The notes beneath the pieces are model-generated. The model saw nothing but the letters and a program-made list of their open reading frames with translations. It was not told where the DNA came from and did not search any database. Positions 1-8,310 of a DNA stretch of 64,000 nt are shown in pieces (within the stretch, counting starts at the first letter, position 1; every line of letters begins with the position of its first letter). The DNA is from DATBSK01 sp964501785 (GTDB taxonomy: Bacteria; Actinomycetota; Acidimicrobiia; IMCC26256; PALSA-555): positions 39,806-103,805 of the forward strand of contig CAZCUD010000015.1 in assembly GCA_964501785.1 (NCBI GenBank), written 5' to 3'. Made by a program: the position numbers and the translations under genes.

Positions 1-2
1 GC

Positions 3-812
3 ACCTGGGTCGACGTGTACGACTACGTCCCCGAGGTGCAGTCGGCCGGCAACCCTCCCGATCTCACCATCGACAGCATCGACGACATGGCCGCGCTCGG
101 AGTGGAGACGTTGTACCTCCAGGCGGCTCAGGACGACGATCGGATCGAGGGCCTGACCGTCGACCGGAAGCTGCTGGGCCGCTGGCTCGAGCGTGCGCAC
201 GACCACGACCTCGACGTCGTCGCGTGGTACCTGCCGAAGTTCGACGACGTCGCCGACGACGTGCGGCACATCCGGGCCCTCGAGGAGTTCCGCGCCGACG
301 GCGAGAGGTTCGACGGCATCGCGCTCGACATCGAGTACACGCAGGCGCTCCCCGATTCGGTCGCTCGCAACGACGCGCTGATCGAGGTGGCGCGTCGGGC
401 GCGCCGGGTCGTCGACGACCGGCCGCTCGGCGCGGTCGTGCTCGAACCGCTGCTCATCGAGGAGGTCAACCGCAGCTACTGGCCCGACTTCCCCTGGAAG
501 CGGATCCGCGACGACTTCGACGTGTGGCTGCCGATGAGCTACTGGACGAACCGGGACGAGGCATCCGGGTACCGGGACGGCTTCGCGTACACCGAGGAGA
601 ACATCCGGCGGGTCCGCAAGCGCGTGGGGGACCCGGATGCGCTGGTCCACGCGATCGGTGGGATCGCCGACACTGCGGCGACCAGCGACTACCTCGGCTT
701 CGTCGAGGCCGCCGAGCGCCGAGACGCCATCGGCTACTCGATCTACGACTTCGACACCACCACGAGCGGCGTCTGGCCGCGCCTCCGCGACCACGAGTCG
801 AACGGGGAGTGA
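3..812 (+). CDS. Putative TIM-barrel glycoside-hydrolase-like protein (5' end missing)
   Basis: The reading frame is open to the left edge (codons for T-W-V-D precede the first internal GTG at 15), so the true start lies outside the window. About 269 codons are visible. The protein alternates hydrophobic strands and helices like a TIM barrel. A strand ending in the acidic motif ALDIEY resembles the DxE catalytic strand of GH18/GH25-type barrels, and later strands read WLPMSYW and GYSIYDF, which also suits such barrels. No family can be named firmly. The next gene begins one base after the stop, so the two are probably co-transcribed. The function is inferred from fold-like motifs only. Confidence 0.6.
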   Translation, partial: TWVDVYDYVPEVQSAGNPPDLTIDSIDDMAALGVETLYLQAAQDDDRIEGLTVDRKLLGRWLERAHDHDLDVVAWYLPKFDDVADDVRHIRALEEFRADGERFDGIALDIEYTQALPDSVARNDALIEVARRARRVVDDRPLGAVVLEPLLIEEVNRSYWPDFPWKRIRDDFDVWLPMSYWTNRDEASGYRDGFAYTEENIRRVRKRVGDPDALVHAIGGIADTAATSDYLGFVEAAERRDAIGYSIYDFDTTTSGVWPRLRDHESNGE

Positions 813-813
813 C

Positions 814-1308
814 GTGATCGGGCTCCGGACCATCGTCGGGGGGCTGGTCGGCGGCATGCTGGCGGCCGGCGCCTCGGCGGGCATCGTGGTGCCCGCGGCG
901 GCGACGAACGTCCCGAGGCCCTGCGATCTCGTGAGCGCGGCCGACCTCCGCGACGCCCTCGACGTGCGGTTCGAGGTCCTCTTCACCGACGACGCCTCGC
1001 TGTGCTCCTGGGCGTCCGAGGTCGACGAGCCCGCGGTCGGCGTCGATCTGACGATCACCGAGCTGCGGAAGCAGGCGCTGGCCGACGCGAAGGACTTCGA
1101 GCGGGACCAGGACGGTGCCCGAGTCGTCCGGGGCCTCGGAGACCTGGCCGTGACGTCCACGCACAAGGGATCACCCGGTGCGACGACGGGCACCCTCGTC
1201 GTGTTCGAGGGCAGCGAGGTCGTGCAGATCGCCGTCACCGACAGCAGACGGACGCCCACGCGCCGCCAGCTCGTGCGGCTCGGGCGCGAGGCCGTCGCGA
1301 ACCTGTGA
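814..1308 (+). CDS. Small exported protein of unknown function
   Basis: 164 residues from GTG at 814, with a GGGGAG sequence just upstream and one base after the preceding stop. Residues 1-30 form a signal peptide or membrane anchor rich in Gly/Ala (GGLVGGMLAAGASAGIVV) ending near an Ala-rich cleavage region. The mature part has two cysteines (PRPCDLVSAADL and SLCSWAS) spaced like the disulfide pair of actinobacterial DUF3558-type small secreted proteins. That resemblance is weak and based on cysteine context only. It is probably exported together with the product of the upstream gene. No enzymatic motif is visible. Confidence 0.65.
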   Translation: MIGLRTIVGGLVGGMLAAGASAGIVVPAAATNVPRPCDLVSAADLRDALDVRFEVLFTDDASLCSWASEVDEPAVGVDLTITELRKQALADAKDFERDQDGARVVRGLGDLAVTSTHKGSPGATTGTLVVFEGSEVVQIAVTDSRRTPTRRQLVRLGREAVANL

Positions 1309-1344
1309 TGACGGGTCGCACCGTCGGGTCCGACTCCCTACGCC

Positions 1345-1350
1345 TACGCT
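1345..1350 (+). promoter_or_regulatory. -10 hexamer TACGCT, leaderless start of the sulfotransferase gene
   Basis: TACGCT ends exactly 7 nt before ATG 1358, so the transcript should begin at or next to the start codon. No Shine-Dalgarno sequence is present between them. Confidence 0.6.
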
Positions 1351-1357
1351 GACCTCG

Positions 1358-2275
1358 ATGCGCGCGAACGCGATCATCGCCGGCGTCAACAAGGCGGGCA
1401 CCACGTCGTTGTTCGTGTCGTTGTCGTCACACCCCCAGGTGGCGCCGGCCGCGGTGAAGGAGACGGGCTACTTCCTCCCGCCCCGGTGGGGTCGAGCGCT
1501 GGAGCCCGTCACCGTCTACGAGGAGCGGTTCGCGGCCTCGGGGGATCGACCGGTGCGGCTCGAGGCCACGCCGTCGTACTTCTACGGCGGTGCCGCGGTG
1601 GTCGACGCGATGCACGAGGTGTGCGGCGACGACCTCAGGGCGATGGTCGTCCTGCGCGAGCCAGTGGCCAGGTTCTGGTCGTTCTTCGGGTATCAGAAGG
1701 CGCGCCTCCGCATCCCCGAGGATCTGCCCGTCGCCGAGTACCTCGCGCACGCGGACGCGCTCGACGACGACGACTTCCGCGACCCCGACAACGAGCGCTG
1801 GTTCGGCTTCCGTGGCGGGTGCTACGCCGACTGGCTCGACGACTGGACGACCGGCTTCGGTGAGCGCTTCCGCATCGTGTGGTTCGAGGACCTCATGGCC
1901 GACCCGGCGCGCACGCTCGCCGACGTCGCGACCTTCCTCGGGATCGATCCCGCCGCGTACCCGACGACCGAGCTCGCGTCCGAGAACCGCACCACGGGGT
2001 ACCGCCGCGCCGGGCTGCAGAAGCTCGCGCTGGGCGTCAACGACCGGTTCGAGCGGTTCTGGCGCCGTCACCACGGCCTGAAGGAGAAGCTCCGCTCGAC
2101 CTACTACCGGCTCAACGGGTCGAAGGCCAAGGAGCGTCTCCCGGAGCCCGTCCGGTCCGAGCTCGTCGAGCGCTACGCCGAGCCCAACCGGCGGCTGCGG
2201 GATCGGCTCGGCGCCCGCGACGAGCCGATCCCGGCGTGGCTCGAGGCGCCCTCGCCCGCGCACCGGCGCCCCTGA
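1358..2275 (+). CDS. PAPS-dependent sulfotransferase family protein
   Basis: 305 residues. The N-terminus reads IIAGVNKAGTTSLF, the 5'-phosphosulfate-binding loop of sulfotransferases (catalytic Lys at about residue 12), followed by a strand and KETGYF. The 3'-phosphate motif appears as VVLREPVARFWSFF (Arg and Ser). The family transfers sulfate from PAPS to hydroxyl or amino groups of carbohydrates, lipids or small molecules; the acceptor cannot be read from the sequence. ATG 1358 is chosen because it sits 7 nt after a -10 box and places the binding loop at the usual distance from the N-terminus. A cytoplasmic enzyme with no obvious partner gene beside it. Confidence 0.85.
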   Translation: MRANAIIAGVNKAGTTSLFVSLSSHPQVAPAAVKETGYFLPPRWGRALEPVTVYEERFAASGDRPVRLEATPSYFYGGAAVVDAMHEVCGDDLRAMVVLREPVARFWSFFGYQKARLRIPEDLPVAEYLAHADALDDDDFRDPDNERWFGFRGGCYADWLDDWTTGFGERFRIVWFEDLMADPARTLADVATFLGIDPAAYPTTELASENRTTGYRRAGLQKLALGVNDRFERFWRRHHGLKEKLRSTYYRLNGSKAKERLPEPVRSELVERYAEPNRRLRDRLGARDEPIPAWLEAPSPAHRRP

Positions 2276-2301
2276 CGGCGCCTCGTCGTGACGTTGGACC
2301 C

Positions 2302-2330
2302 TTGGCCCGGGCGCTCGGAGCGCCCACACT
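2302..2330 (+). promoter_or_regulatory. Promoter TTGGCC-17-CACACT for the PRTase-hydrolase fusion
   Basis: A -35-like TTGGCC (2302-2307) and a -10-like CACACT (2325-2330) are separated by 17 nt; the ATG at 2337 follows 6 nt later, again a leaderless arrangement. Confidence 0.5.
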
Positions 2331-2336
2331 CGAAGC

Positions 2337-3635
2337 ATGTCGAGGTTCAGGGATCGCGCCGAGGCCGGTCGAGTGCTGGCCCAGGACCTCGCCGCGCTCG
2401 CTTCCGAGCATCCCGTGGTCGTCGGGCTCCCGCGTGGAGGAGTGCCGGTCGCCTACGAGGTCGCTCGCGCGCTCGACGCGCCGCTGGACGTCATCGTGGT
2501 CCGCAAGGTCGGTGTCCCGTTCCAGCCCGAGCTGGGCGTCGGCGCGGTCGGGGAGGACGGGGTGCGGGTGCTCGACACCGCGATGGTCCGCCGCCTCGGG
2601 ATCGCGCCCGACGAGCTCTCGGCCGTGGAGGACCGAGAGCGGGCCGAGGTCGAGCGTCGCGCCGCACGGCTGCGTCTGGGTGCGCCGAGGGTCCCTCTCG
2701 ACGGGCGCACCGTGGTCATCGTCGACGACGGCGTCGCGACGGGCGGGACCGCCAAGGCCGCGATCCAGGTGGCGCGCGCCCACGGTGCCGCCCGCGTCGT
2801 CGTCGCCGCACCCGTGGGTGCTCCCGAGTCGGTCGCGCAGCTCGCGAGCGTCGCCGACGCCGTCGTCTGTCCGGTGCAGCCGTCGTACTTCGGTGCGGTG
2901 GGCGCGTTCTACGACGACTTCGCTCCCGTGACCGAGGACGAGGTCGTCTCGCTGCTGGCCGCGAACCGCGTGGTCGACGGGCAGGTGCACGTCCCGCTCG
3001 ACGGGACGTACCTCGAGGGCGAGCTCTCGGTGCCGTCGCCCGCGCACGGCGTGGTCGTGTTCGCTCACGGCAGCGGCAGCAGTCGCCACTCGCCCCGCAA
3101 CCGCTTCGTGGCGAGGGCGCTGAACGAAGCCGGCCTCGCCACCGTGCTGCTCGACCTGCTCACCGCCGACGAGGCCAGTGATCGCGCCAACGTGTTCGAC
3201 GTCGATCTGCTCACCCAGCGGCTGGTCGCCGCGGTCGACTGGGTCGTCGGATCGCCACGCACGACGGGTCTTCCCGTCGGGATCTTCGGTGCCAGCACCG
3301 GGGCGGCCGGGGCGCTGTGCGCAGCGGCGGCGATGCCCGACCGCGTCGAGGCCGTGGTGTCGCGTGGCGGTCGGCCCGATCTCGCCGGTGATGCGCTCGA
3401 GGCCGTCCGCGCGCCGACGCTCCTGGTCGTCGGCGGTCGCGACGAGGTGGTGCTCGAGCTGAACGAGCGTGCCGCGGCGCGCCTGACGTGCGAGCACCGC
3501 CTGGTCGTCGTCCCCGGCGCCACCCACCTGTTCGAGGAGCCCGGCACGCTCGAGGCCGCGGCGAACCTCGCCAGCGCCTGGTTCCTCCGGCACTTCGGCC
3601 GGCGAGTCGCCGGAACCGGGGCTTCGGTCACGTGA
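2337..3635 (+). CDS. Phosphoribosyltransferase / dienelactone hydrolase-like fusion protein
   Basis: 432 residues in two domains. Residues about 1-215 are a type I phosphoribosyltransferase, with GLPRGGVPVA near the start and the PRPP loop VVIVDDGVATGGTA. Residues about 225-425 are an alpha/beta hydrolase with VVFAHGSGSSRHS as oxyanion region, a GASTGAAG nucleophile elbow (Ser), a downstream GGRDEVV acid region and GATHLFEE carrying the His. The same two-domain arrangement exists in mycobacteria (Rv0571c, from memory a DosR-regulon member), but its reaction is not established. The upstream promoter suggests it is monocistronic. How the two active sites cooperate is unknown. Confidence 0.85.
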   Translation: MSRFRDRAEAGRVLAQDLAALASEHPVVVGLPRGGVPVAYEVARALDAPLDVIVVRKVGVPFQPELGVGAVGEDGVRVLDTAMVRRLGIAPDELSAVEDRERAEVERRAARLRLGAPRVPLDGRTVVIVDDGVATGGTAKAAIQVARAHGAARVVVAAPVGAPESVAQLASVADAVVCPVQPSYFGAVGAFYDDFAPVTEDEVVSLLAANRVVDGQVHVPLDGTYLEGELSVPSPAHGVVVFAHGSGSSRHSPRNRFVARALNEAGLATVLLDLLTADEASDRANVFDVDLLTQRLVAAVDWVVGSPRTTGLPVGIFGASTGAAGALCAAAAMPDRVEAVVSRGGRPDLAGDALEAVRAPTLLVVGGRDEVVLELNERAAARLTCEHRLVVVPGATHLFEEPGTLEAAANLASAWFLRHFGRRVAGTGASVT

Positions 3636-3648
3636 GGGCGCTCGGGTG

Positions 3649-3765
3649 ATGGTCACCCCGCGGCTGCGAGACTCGGCCGAGTTCCTGCTCGTCTGGGGCG
3701 CGGTCCTGCTCCTCGCGGTCGCGGTGGAGGTGGCCGGGCTCTACTTCCTCCAGCTCCTGCGCTGA
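3649..3765 (+). CDS. Candidate 38-residue single-pass membrane microprotein
   Basis: A short frame starting at ATG 3649 (an in-frame GTG lies one codon earlier) reads MVTPRLRDSAEF followed by a strongly hydrophobic stretch of about 22 residues and ends in QLLR. It fills the gap between the PRTase-hydrolase fusion and the convergent carotenoid oxygenase, ending 1 nt before the latter's last base. The charged N-terminus, hydrophobic segment and basic end fit a small N-in membrane protein. No ribosome site stands out and nothing similar is recognised, so expression is uncertain. Confidence 0.4.
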   Translation: MVTPRLRDSAEFLLVWGAVLLLAVAVEVAGLYFLQLLR

Positions 3766-3766
3766 C

Positions 3767-5239
3767 TCACGCCGAGGCCCTCGTCCGGGCCGGCAGGTCC
3801 TGCTCGGGAACCCAGGTCGCGTGGAACCCGTAGGGGACCCGGGTCGGGAGGTGCACGGTCGCGACGGGTCCGCTCGCCACGTCGCGCGCGTCGAGCACCA
3901 CGAGGTCGCTCCGATCGCGACCGGCGTCGTAGACGTACGAGAGCAGGTACCCGTCGTCCTCGGCCCGGCCGGTCGGGACGAACAGGAACTCGTTGGGCTG
4001 TTGCCCGCGGCCGGCGCGCCACTCCTGCGCCGTGCCGGTTCGGAAGTCCTGCTTCGCGACGCCGCGGTACGTCGGCACCGGGCCCCGCTGTCCGGTCGTC
4101 ACGAGGTATCCGTACCGATAGGGGAGCCCCACGCGGCGCGGGTCGCGGGTCGGCAGCTCGCCACGCCGGTCGTCGTCGACGACGTCCTCGGAGAACGACA
4201 GGGTGTCGCCCGCCGTCCCCACCCGCCAGCGGCGCAGCGTCAGTCGACCGCTGTCGGTGACGCCGGGGTCGAACATCCGCTCGTGGCGACAGACGTCGAC
4301 CACGACGTCGTCGCCGTCGCGGTGCGCGTTCACGCCGTGGAACACGAAGCAGGGGTCGATCTCGCGCCAGCGGATCGCGCTCGCCGGCCCGCCCAGTGGC
4401 ATCACGCCGATCCGGGCCCCGTAGCCCGGATCCCACGAGTAGGGGATGCCCGTGTCGATGCGTGAGGGATCGAACACCACCGGGAGCTCCCAGAACACCA
4501 CGTCCCTGTCGGTGATCGCGAAGTCGTGGATCATCGTGGGTCGTCCCACGGCCACGACCTCGCTGTGCACCAGCGCGCCACTGGCGTCGGCGACGTGGTA
4601 CGTGAGGTAGGGCTCGGCGAACCAGTAGCCGAACAGGTGCATCGCGCCGGTCGCCGGGTCGATCTTGGGATGGGCCGTCATCGACGTCGTGAGGCGACCC
4701 GCGAAGTCGTAGATGCCGACGGTCGACAGGTCGGCGGGAGAGAGCTCCCACGGGAGACCGATCTCGCCCGATGCCAGCAGTCGTCCTCCGTGCCAGATCG
4801 CCGAGACGTTGGCGTACCCGCTCGCGAGCGTCGGCGGGCCGTCCGCGCCGAGCGGCGCGTCGGAGGCGAGCTGGTTCGTGCGCACGAACCGGTTGCGGTA
4901 CCAGCGGGCGTCACCGTCCGACAGCTGCACGCCGTGGACCATCCCGTCCCCGATGAACCAGTGCGGTGCCGCGGTGCCCGGGTGTGCGTCGGTGCCGTTG
5001 CGCACGTACAGGCCGTTGAGCGCCCGGGGGAGCCGACCGCTCACCTGCAGTCGCTCGTCGTCGAGCTCCTGCTGCACGGGCGCGTAGTTGCCGTGGGCCC
5101 ACCACGCGTCGGTTGCAGGGGGCACGGTCGGTTCGGGGGATCCCGCTGTCGCCCATCCGGGAGCGCCGCGCAGGACGGGAGCGCTGATCAGGGCGCCGAG
5201 ACCGATCGCACCTCGGCGCAGGAGCTCGCGGCGGTCCAC
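3767..5239 (-). CDS. Carotenoid oxygenase (carotenoid cleavage dioxygenase family), Tat-exported candidate
   Basis: 490 residues from GTG 5239. The family cleaves carotenoid or stilbene double bonds with O2 at an Fe(II) held by four histidines. Four plausible ligands are present in order: MTAHPK, TMIHDF, VFHGVNAH and PYGFHATW near the C-terminus. Other family signatures are LNGLYVRNG and HWFIGDGMVHG. The N-terminus (MDRRELLRRGAIGLGALISAP) looks like a twin-arginine signal, unusual for a family that is mostly cytoplasmic. It lies 25 nt downstream of glpX on the same strand and could be read from that promoter. The substrate is not predictable. Confidence 0.88.
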   Translation of the reverse strand: MDRRELLRRGAIGLGALISAPVLRGAPGWATAGSPEPTVPPATDAWWAHGNYAPVQQELDDERLQVSGRLPRALNGLYVRNGTDAHPGTAAPHWFIGDGMVHGVQLSDGDARWYRNRFVRTNQLASDAPLGADGPPTLASGYANVSAIWHGGRLLASGEIGLPWELSPADLSTVGIYDFAGRLTTSMTAHPKIDPATGAMHLFGYWFAEPYLTYHVADASGALVHSEVVAVGRPTMIHDFAITDRDVVFWELPVVFDPSRIDTGIPYSWDPGYGARIGVMPLGGPASAIRWREIDPCFVFHGVNAHRDGDDVVVDVCRHERMFDPGVTDSGRLTLRRWRVGTAGDTLSFSEDVVDDDRRGELPTRDPRRVGLPYRYGYLVTTGQRGPVPTYRGVAKQDFRTGTAQEWRAGRGQQPNEFLFVPTGRAEDDGYLLSYVYDAGRDRSDLVVLDARDVASGPVATVHLPTRVPYGFHATWVPEQDLPARTRASA

Positions 5240-5264
5240 GGCGATCGCGCGATCGACGCGTCGA

Positions 5265-6251
5265 TCAGTACTCGAGTGACGAGTATCGGCGGAGCTTGTC
5301 CCACTGGTGGGTGGCGCGGATGGTGCGGATCGTGCCGGTCTTCGAGCGCATCACGAGGGTCTCGGTGCTCGCGCCGTCGCCTCGGTAGCGCACGCCGCGC
5401 AGGATGTCACCCTCGGTCACGCCGCTGGCCGAGAAGAAGACGTCCTCGCTCGACACGAGGTCGTCGGTCGTGAGGACGCCCTCGATGTCGTAGCCACCGT
5501 CGAGCGCGGCACGCCGCTCCTCCTCGTTGCGGGCGTACAGCCGCCCTTGGATCTCGCCGCCGAGCGACTTCAGGGCGCAGGCCGCGATCACGCCTTCCGG
5601 CGTCCCACCGACCCCGAAGAGGATGTCGGAGCCGGAGTCGGGCCACGCGGTCTCGAGCGCCCCCATCACGTCGCCGTCGGGGATCAGGCGGACCATCGCA
5701 CCGGCCTCGCGGCACTCCTTGATGATGTCGGAGTGGCGATCGCGGTCGAGCACGACCGCGGTCACGTCGCGCACCTGCTCGCCCTTGGCCTTGGCGACGG
5801 CCTCGAGGTTGGCCTTCACCGGGGCGTCGAGGTCGATCATGCCCCGCGCCTCGGGGCCCACCGCGATCTTCTCCATGTAGACGCACGGGCCGGGGTTGAA
5901 CATCGAGTCGCGCTCGGCGATCGCGATCACCGAGATCGCGTTGTTGCGCCCGAGCGAGGTGAGCGTCGTCCCGTCGACCGGGTCGACCGCGATGTCGCAC
6001 GCCGGGCCGCCGGCCCCGATCTCCTCGCCGTTGTAGAGCATCGGGGCCTCGTCCTTCTCGCCCTCGCCGATCACGACCACGCCTTCCATGGCGACGGTGT
6101 TGAGGACGAGCCGCATCGCGTCGACGGCCGCCTGGTCGGCGGCTTCCTTGTCGCCCCGACCGATCCACCGGGCGGCGGCGAGGGCAGCAGCCTCGGTGAC
6201 CCGCGCCAGGTCCATGGCGAGGTTGCGGTCGGGGGCCTGTCGCTCTTCCAT
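5265..6251 (-). CDS. glpX: Fructose-1,6-bisphosphatase class II
   Basis: 328 residues. It hydrolyses fructose 1,6-bisphosphate to fructose 6-phosphate in gluconeogenesis. Metal-binding motifs of the lithium-sensitive phosphatase fold are intact: GEGEKDEAP (residues 62-70) and DPVDGTT (90-96), with FGVGGTPEG later. ATG 6251 is chosen over an upstream ATG because a GAGGGAG Shine-Dalgarno sequence lies about 8 nt before it. A -10 box lies 43 nt upstream, so unlike many neighbours this gene has a leader. Length matches the family. Confidence 0.95.
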   Translation of the reverse strand: MEERQAPDRNLAMDLARVTEAAALAAARWIGRGDKEAADQAAVDAMRLVLNTVAMEGVVVIGEGEKDEAPMLYNGEEIGAGGPACDIAVDPVDGTTLTSLGRNNAISVIAIAERDSMFNPGPCVYMEKIAVGPEARGMIDLDAPVKANLEAVAKAKGEQVRDVTAVVLDRDRHSDIIKECREAGAMVRLIPDGDVMGALETAWPDSGSDILFGVGGTPEGVIAACALKSLGGEIQGRLYARNEEERRAALDGGYDIEGVLTTDDLVSSEDVFFSASGVTEGDILRGVRYRGDGASTETLVMRSKTGTIRTIRATHQWDKLRRYSSLEY

Positions 6252-6294
6252 GGGGTCGCTCTCCCTCGGGTCTGCCCAGCCCGGGCGTGGCGAA

Positions 6295-6300
6295 AGGGTA
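6295..6300 (-). promoter_or_regulatory. -10 hexamer TACCCT upstream of glpX
   Basis: Read on the minus strand this is TACCCT, 43 nt before the glpX ATG, giving a leader of roughly 37 nt that contains the GAGGGAG ribosome site. No convincing -35 element. Confidence 0.4.
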
Positions 6301-6341
6301 CCGGAGCCCTGCCCCGGCACCCGGAGCCACGCCGGGCTCCC

Positions 6342-7259
6342 TCAGCGGTCTTCGTTGAGGAAGATGCTGGTGCTGGTCGTCTGGGAGACGGCGTCGCCGT
6401 CGACCTCGAGCCGCTGGCGGGTGCGGACGTCGGAGCCGCCGCCGACGGGCATGACCGCCTCGCTCGGCGCCACGATGCTCTCGCCGGAGCCGGTGCCCCG
6501 TGACGAGACGAGGAGCAGCTCCTCGTCGGTGCCGGGCGGTGTGAACTCCTGGCGCGGCGCGCGCTGCACGATCTCCACCGACAGCGTCGTCCGGCCGCCG
6601 CGGGTCCGCTCGACGGTGTAGGTCGCCTGCTGCTCGAACTCGATCCCGCTCAGCTCGACCTCGGACGACGCGCGCCAGCGCGCGCCGCGACCGACCTTGC
6701 CGTCGGGATAGGGGACGGTGAGCGCGGTGGCCTGCGACTGGAGCTGGTCGAAGAGCTGCTCGGCCTGTGCGTCGAGTCCGGACGGGACCGGCACCTCGCT
6801 GCTCAGGAGCGCACCCTTGTCGGTGACCACCATGGTGCCGGTGACGCCGAGGAGCGGCTCGAGGCTCTCGCGCGTCGCTTCGACCACCGCCGCGGGACCG
6901 GACTCGCTCACGTCGATCGATGCGTAGGTGTAGCTCACCGTGAGGTTGCCGCTCTCGTCCACGGCGTCGACCGAGGCGTCGATCGTGAACGTGATGTTCG
7001 GCGTGCTCCCCGACCGCGTCTGTCCGCCGACGGTCTGTGAGATCCGTGCGAGCGTGCGCATGCGGAGCGTCTCGGTCGCGCCGACCGGCACCGTGATCCG
7101 GAGGTCGGTGCGGGGCGAAGCGCCGCGGTCGAGCACCTCGATCTCGGGGACCGCCGGCGCGTCACCGCCGGACGGCTCGCCGGACCGAGCCACCGCGGCG
7201 GTCCCGCTGACCGCGACGAGCACGAGCGACACGAGGGCAACCTGGAGGGTTCGGCGCAT
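6342..7259 (-). CDS. Secreted protein of unknown function, paralog A
   Basis: 305 residues. An N-terminal signal peptide (MRRTLQVALVSLVLVAVSGTAAVA) precedes a beta-rich mature domain with the markers EIEVLDRGASPRTDLR, TVPYPDGKVGRGARWRA and LSGIEFEQQATYTVE. The last two resemble the DUF6263-like group of bacterial secreted proteins (recognised loosely). The next gene upstream encodes a homologue with the same motif order, so these are tandem duplicates. No catalytic residues are evident; a cell-surface or periplasmic binding role is a guess. The ATG sits 6 nt after a -10 box and has no ribosome site. Confidence 0.75.
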   Translation of the reverse strand: MRRTLQVALVSLVLVAVSGTAAVARSGEPSGGDAPAVPEIEVLDRGASPRTDLRITVPVGATETLRMRTLARISQTVGGQTRSGSTPNITFTIDASVDAVDESGNLTVSYTYASIDVSESGPAAVVEATRESLEPLLGVTGTMVVTDKGALLSSEVPVPSGLDAQAEQLFDQLQSQATALTVPYPDGKVGRGARWRASSEVELSGIEFEQQATYTVERTRGGRTTLSVEIVQRAPRQEFTPPGTDEELLLVSSRGTGSGESIVAPSEAVMPVGGGSDVRTRQRLEVDGDAVSQTTSTSIFLNEDR

Positions 7260-7265
7260 CGGCGC

Positions 7266-7271
7266 ATCCTA
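7266..7271 (-). promoter_or_regulatory. -10 hexamer TAGGAT, leaderless start of paralog A
   Basis: TAGGAT on the minus strand is followed by GCGCCG (6 nt) and ATG 7259. The paralog upstream has TAGGAT-GCGCGC-ATG, so the core promoter was probably duplicated with the gene. Confidence 0.6.
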
Positions 7272-7313
7272 GGGGTGGCCTGCCGCATCTCACGATCGCG
7301 GCGCGCGGTCGCG

Positions 7314-8270
7314 CTACGGCGTCGTGATGCGCTGCTCCTGCTCCGACGTGGTCCGCACCGTCTCGACGTCGCCGTCGGCATCTCGGGTCCGGACCCGGTT
7401 GACGACGGTGATCGCCACCTCGCTCGCCACCGGCACCGGGGCGCGGAGGTCGAACGTGCTCGTGCCGTCGCCCGTGCCGCGGTAGGAGAGCAGCCGAGCC
7501 GACGTGCGACGCGGAGCGTTGGGGACGTCGATCTCCTGGCGGTCCGCGCGCTGGCGCAGGGAGACCGACACCTCCACCCCGGTGTCGGTGATCGACTCGA
7601 GGGTGAACCGCGCGTCCTGCTCGACGGTGATGCCCGACAGCGTCACCTGGGTCGTGGCACGCCAGCGCGCCCCGACGCCCAGTGGCTCCTCGGGCAACGG
7701 CGGGGTGAGCGCGGCCATCTGCGACTCGACCTGCTCGAGCACGCTCCGCACGAGGACCGGCAGGTCTTCGGGCACGTCGTAGCTGCTCTCGAGCACGGCG
7801 CCGCGGTCGGTGAGCACCGTCTCGCCCGTCAGGTCGGTGATGTCACCCAGCGCGATCTCGATGAAGAGGGCCTGATCGGCACTCGCGGCGGAGCCGGTGC
7901 CGGTCGCGTCGACCGACGTGAACGCGAGAGCGACGCGGGCGGTGCCGTCGAGCAGCACCTCGATGACGTCGAGCCGCATCCCGAGGTCGATCGACGGCAC
8001 CTCGGTGGTGTTGCCGAAGCCCTCGTCGTCGATCTGCTCGATGCGCTGGTCGACGGTCTGCGTCGCGGTGTACGACGCGCCGGCGGTCAATGCGTAGCGC
8101 AACGGCACCCGGGGCTCCGCGCCGGCGTCGAGCACCTCGATCTTCGGCGCCGTCGGCACCACGTCGCCGCTGCCGTCCACCTGTGCGCGCGCGGTCGCAG
8201 GCGCCGCCACCCCGGCTGCCGTCGCGAGCACGGCCGCGACGACCCGGGCGACCGAGAGGCGTCGGTGCAT
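7314..8270 (-). CDS. Secreted protein of unknown function, paralog B
   Basis: 318 residues with a signal peptide (to about residue 29, ATARAQ). The mature domain shares landmarks with the gene downstream: PKIEVLDAGAEPRVPLR, LGVGARWRATTQVTLSGI and LLSYRGTGDG in the same order. It has its own leaderless promoter, so the two paralogs may be regulated separately despite lying 54 nt apart. A predicted envelope or extracellular protein with no cofactor or catalytic motif. The spacing suggests a local gene duplication. Confidence 0.75.
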   Translation of the reverse strand: MHRRLSVARVVAAVLATAAGVAAPATARAQVDGSGDVVPTAPKIEVLDAGAEPRVPLRYALTAGASYTATQTVDQRIEQIDDEGFGNTTEVPSIDLGMRLDVIEVLLDGTARVALAFTSVDATGTGSAASADQALFIEIALGDITDLTGETVLTDRGAVLESSYDVPEDLPVLVRSVLEQVESQMAALTPPLPEEPLGVGARWRATTQVTLSGITVEQDARFTLESITDTGVEVSVSLRQRADRQEIDVPNAPRRTSARLLSYRGTGDGTSTFDLRAPVPVASEVAITVVNRVRTRDADGDVETVRTTSEQEQRITTP

Positions 8271-8276
8271 GCGCGC

Positions 8277-8286
8277 ATCCTAGGTT
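8277..8286. promoter_or_regulatory. Overlapping divergent -10 boxes (paralog B / SDR)
   Basis: On the minus strand 8277-8282 reads TAGGAT, 6 nt before ATG 8270. On the plus strand 8281-8286 reads TAGGTT, 24 nt before ATG 8311, with GAGGG between as a ribosome site. Two divergent genes may share this AT-rich core. The minus element is the better supported. Confidence 0.5.
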
Positions 8287-8310
8287 TGGCGACGTGAGGG
8301 ATCGGTCGTC

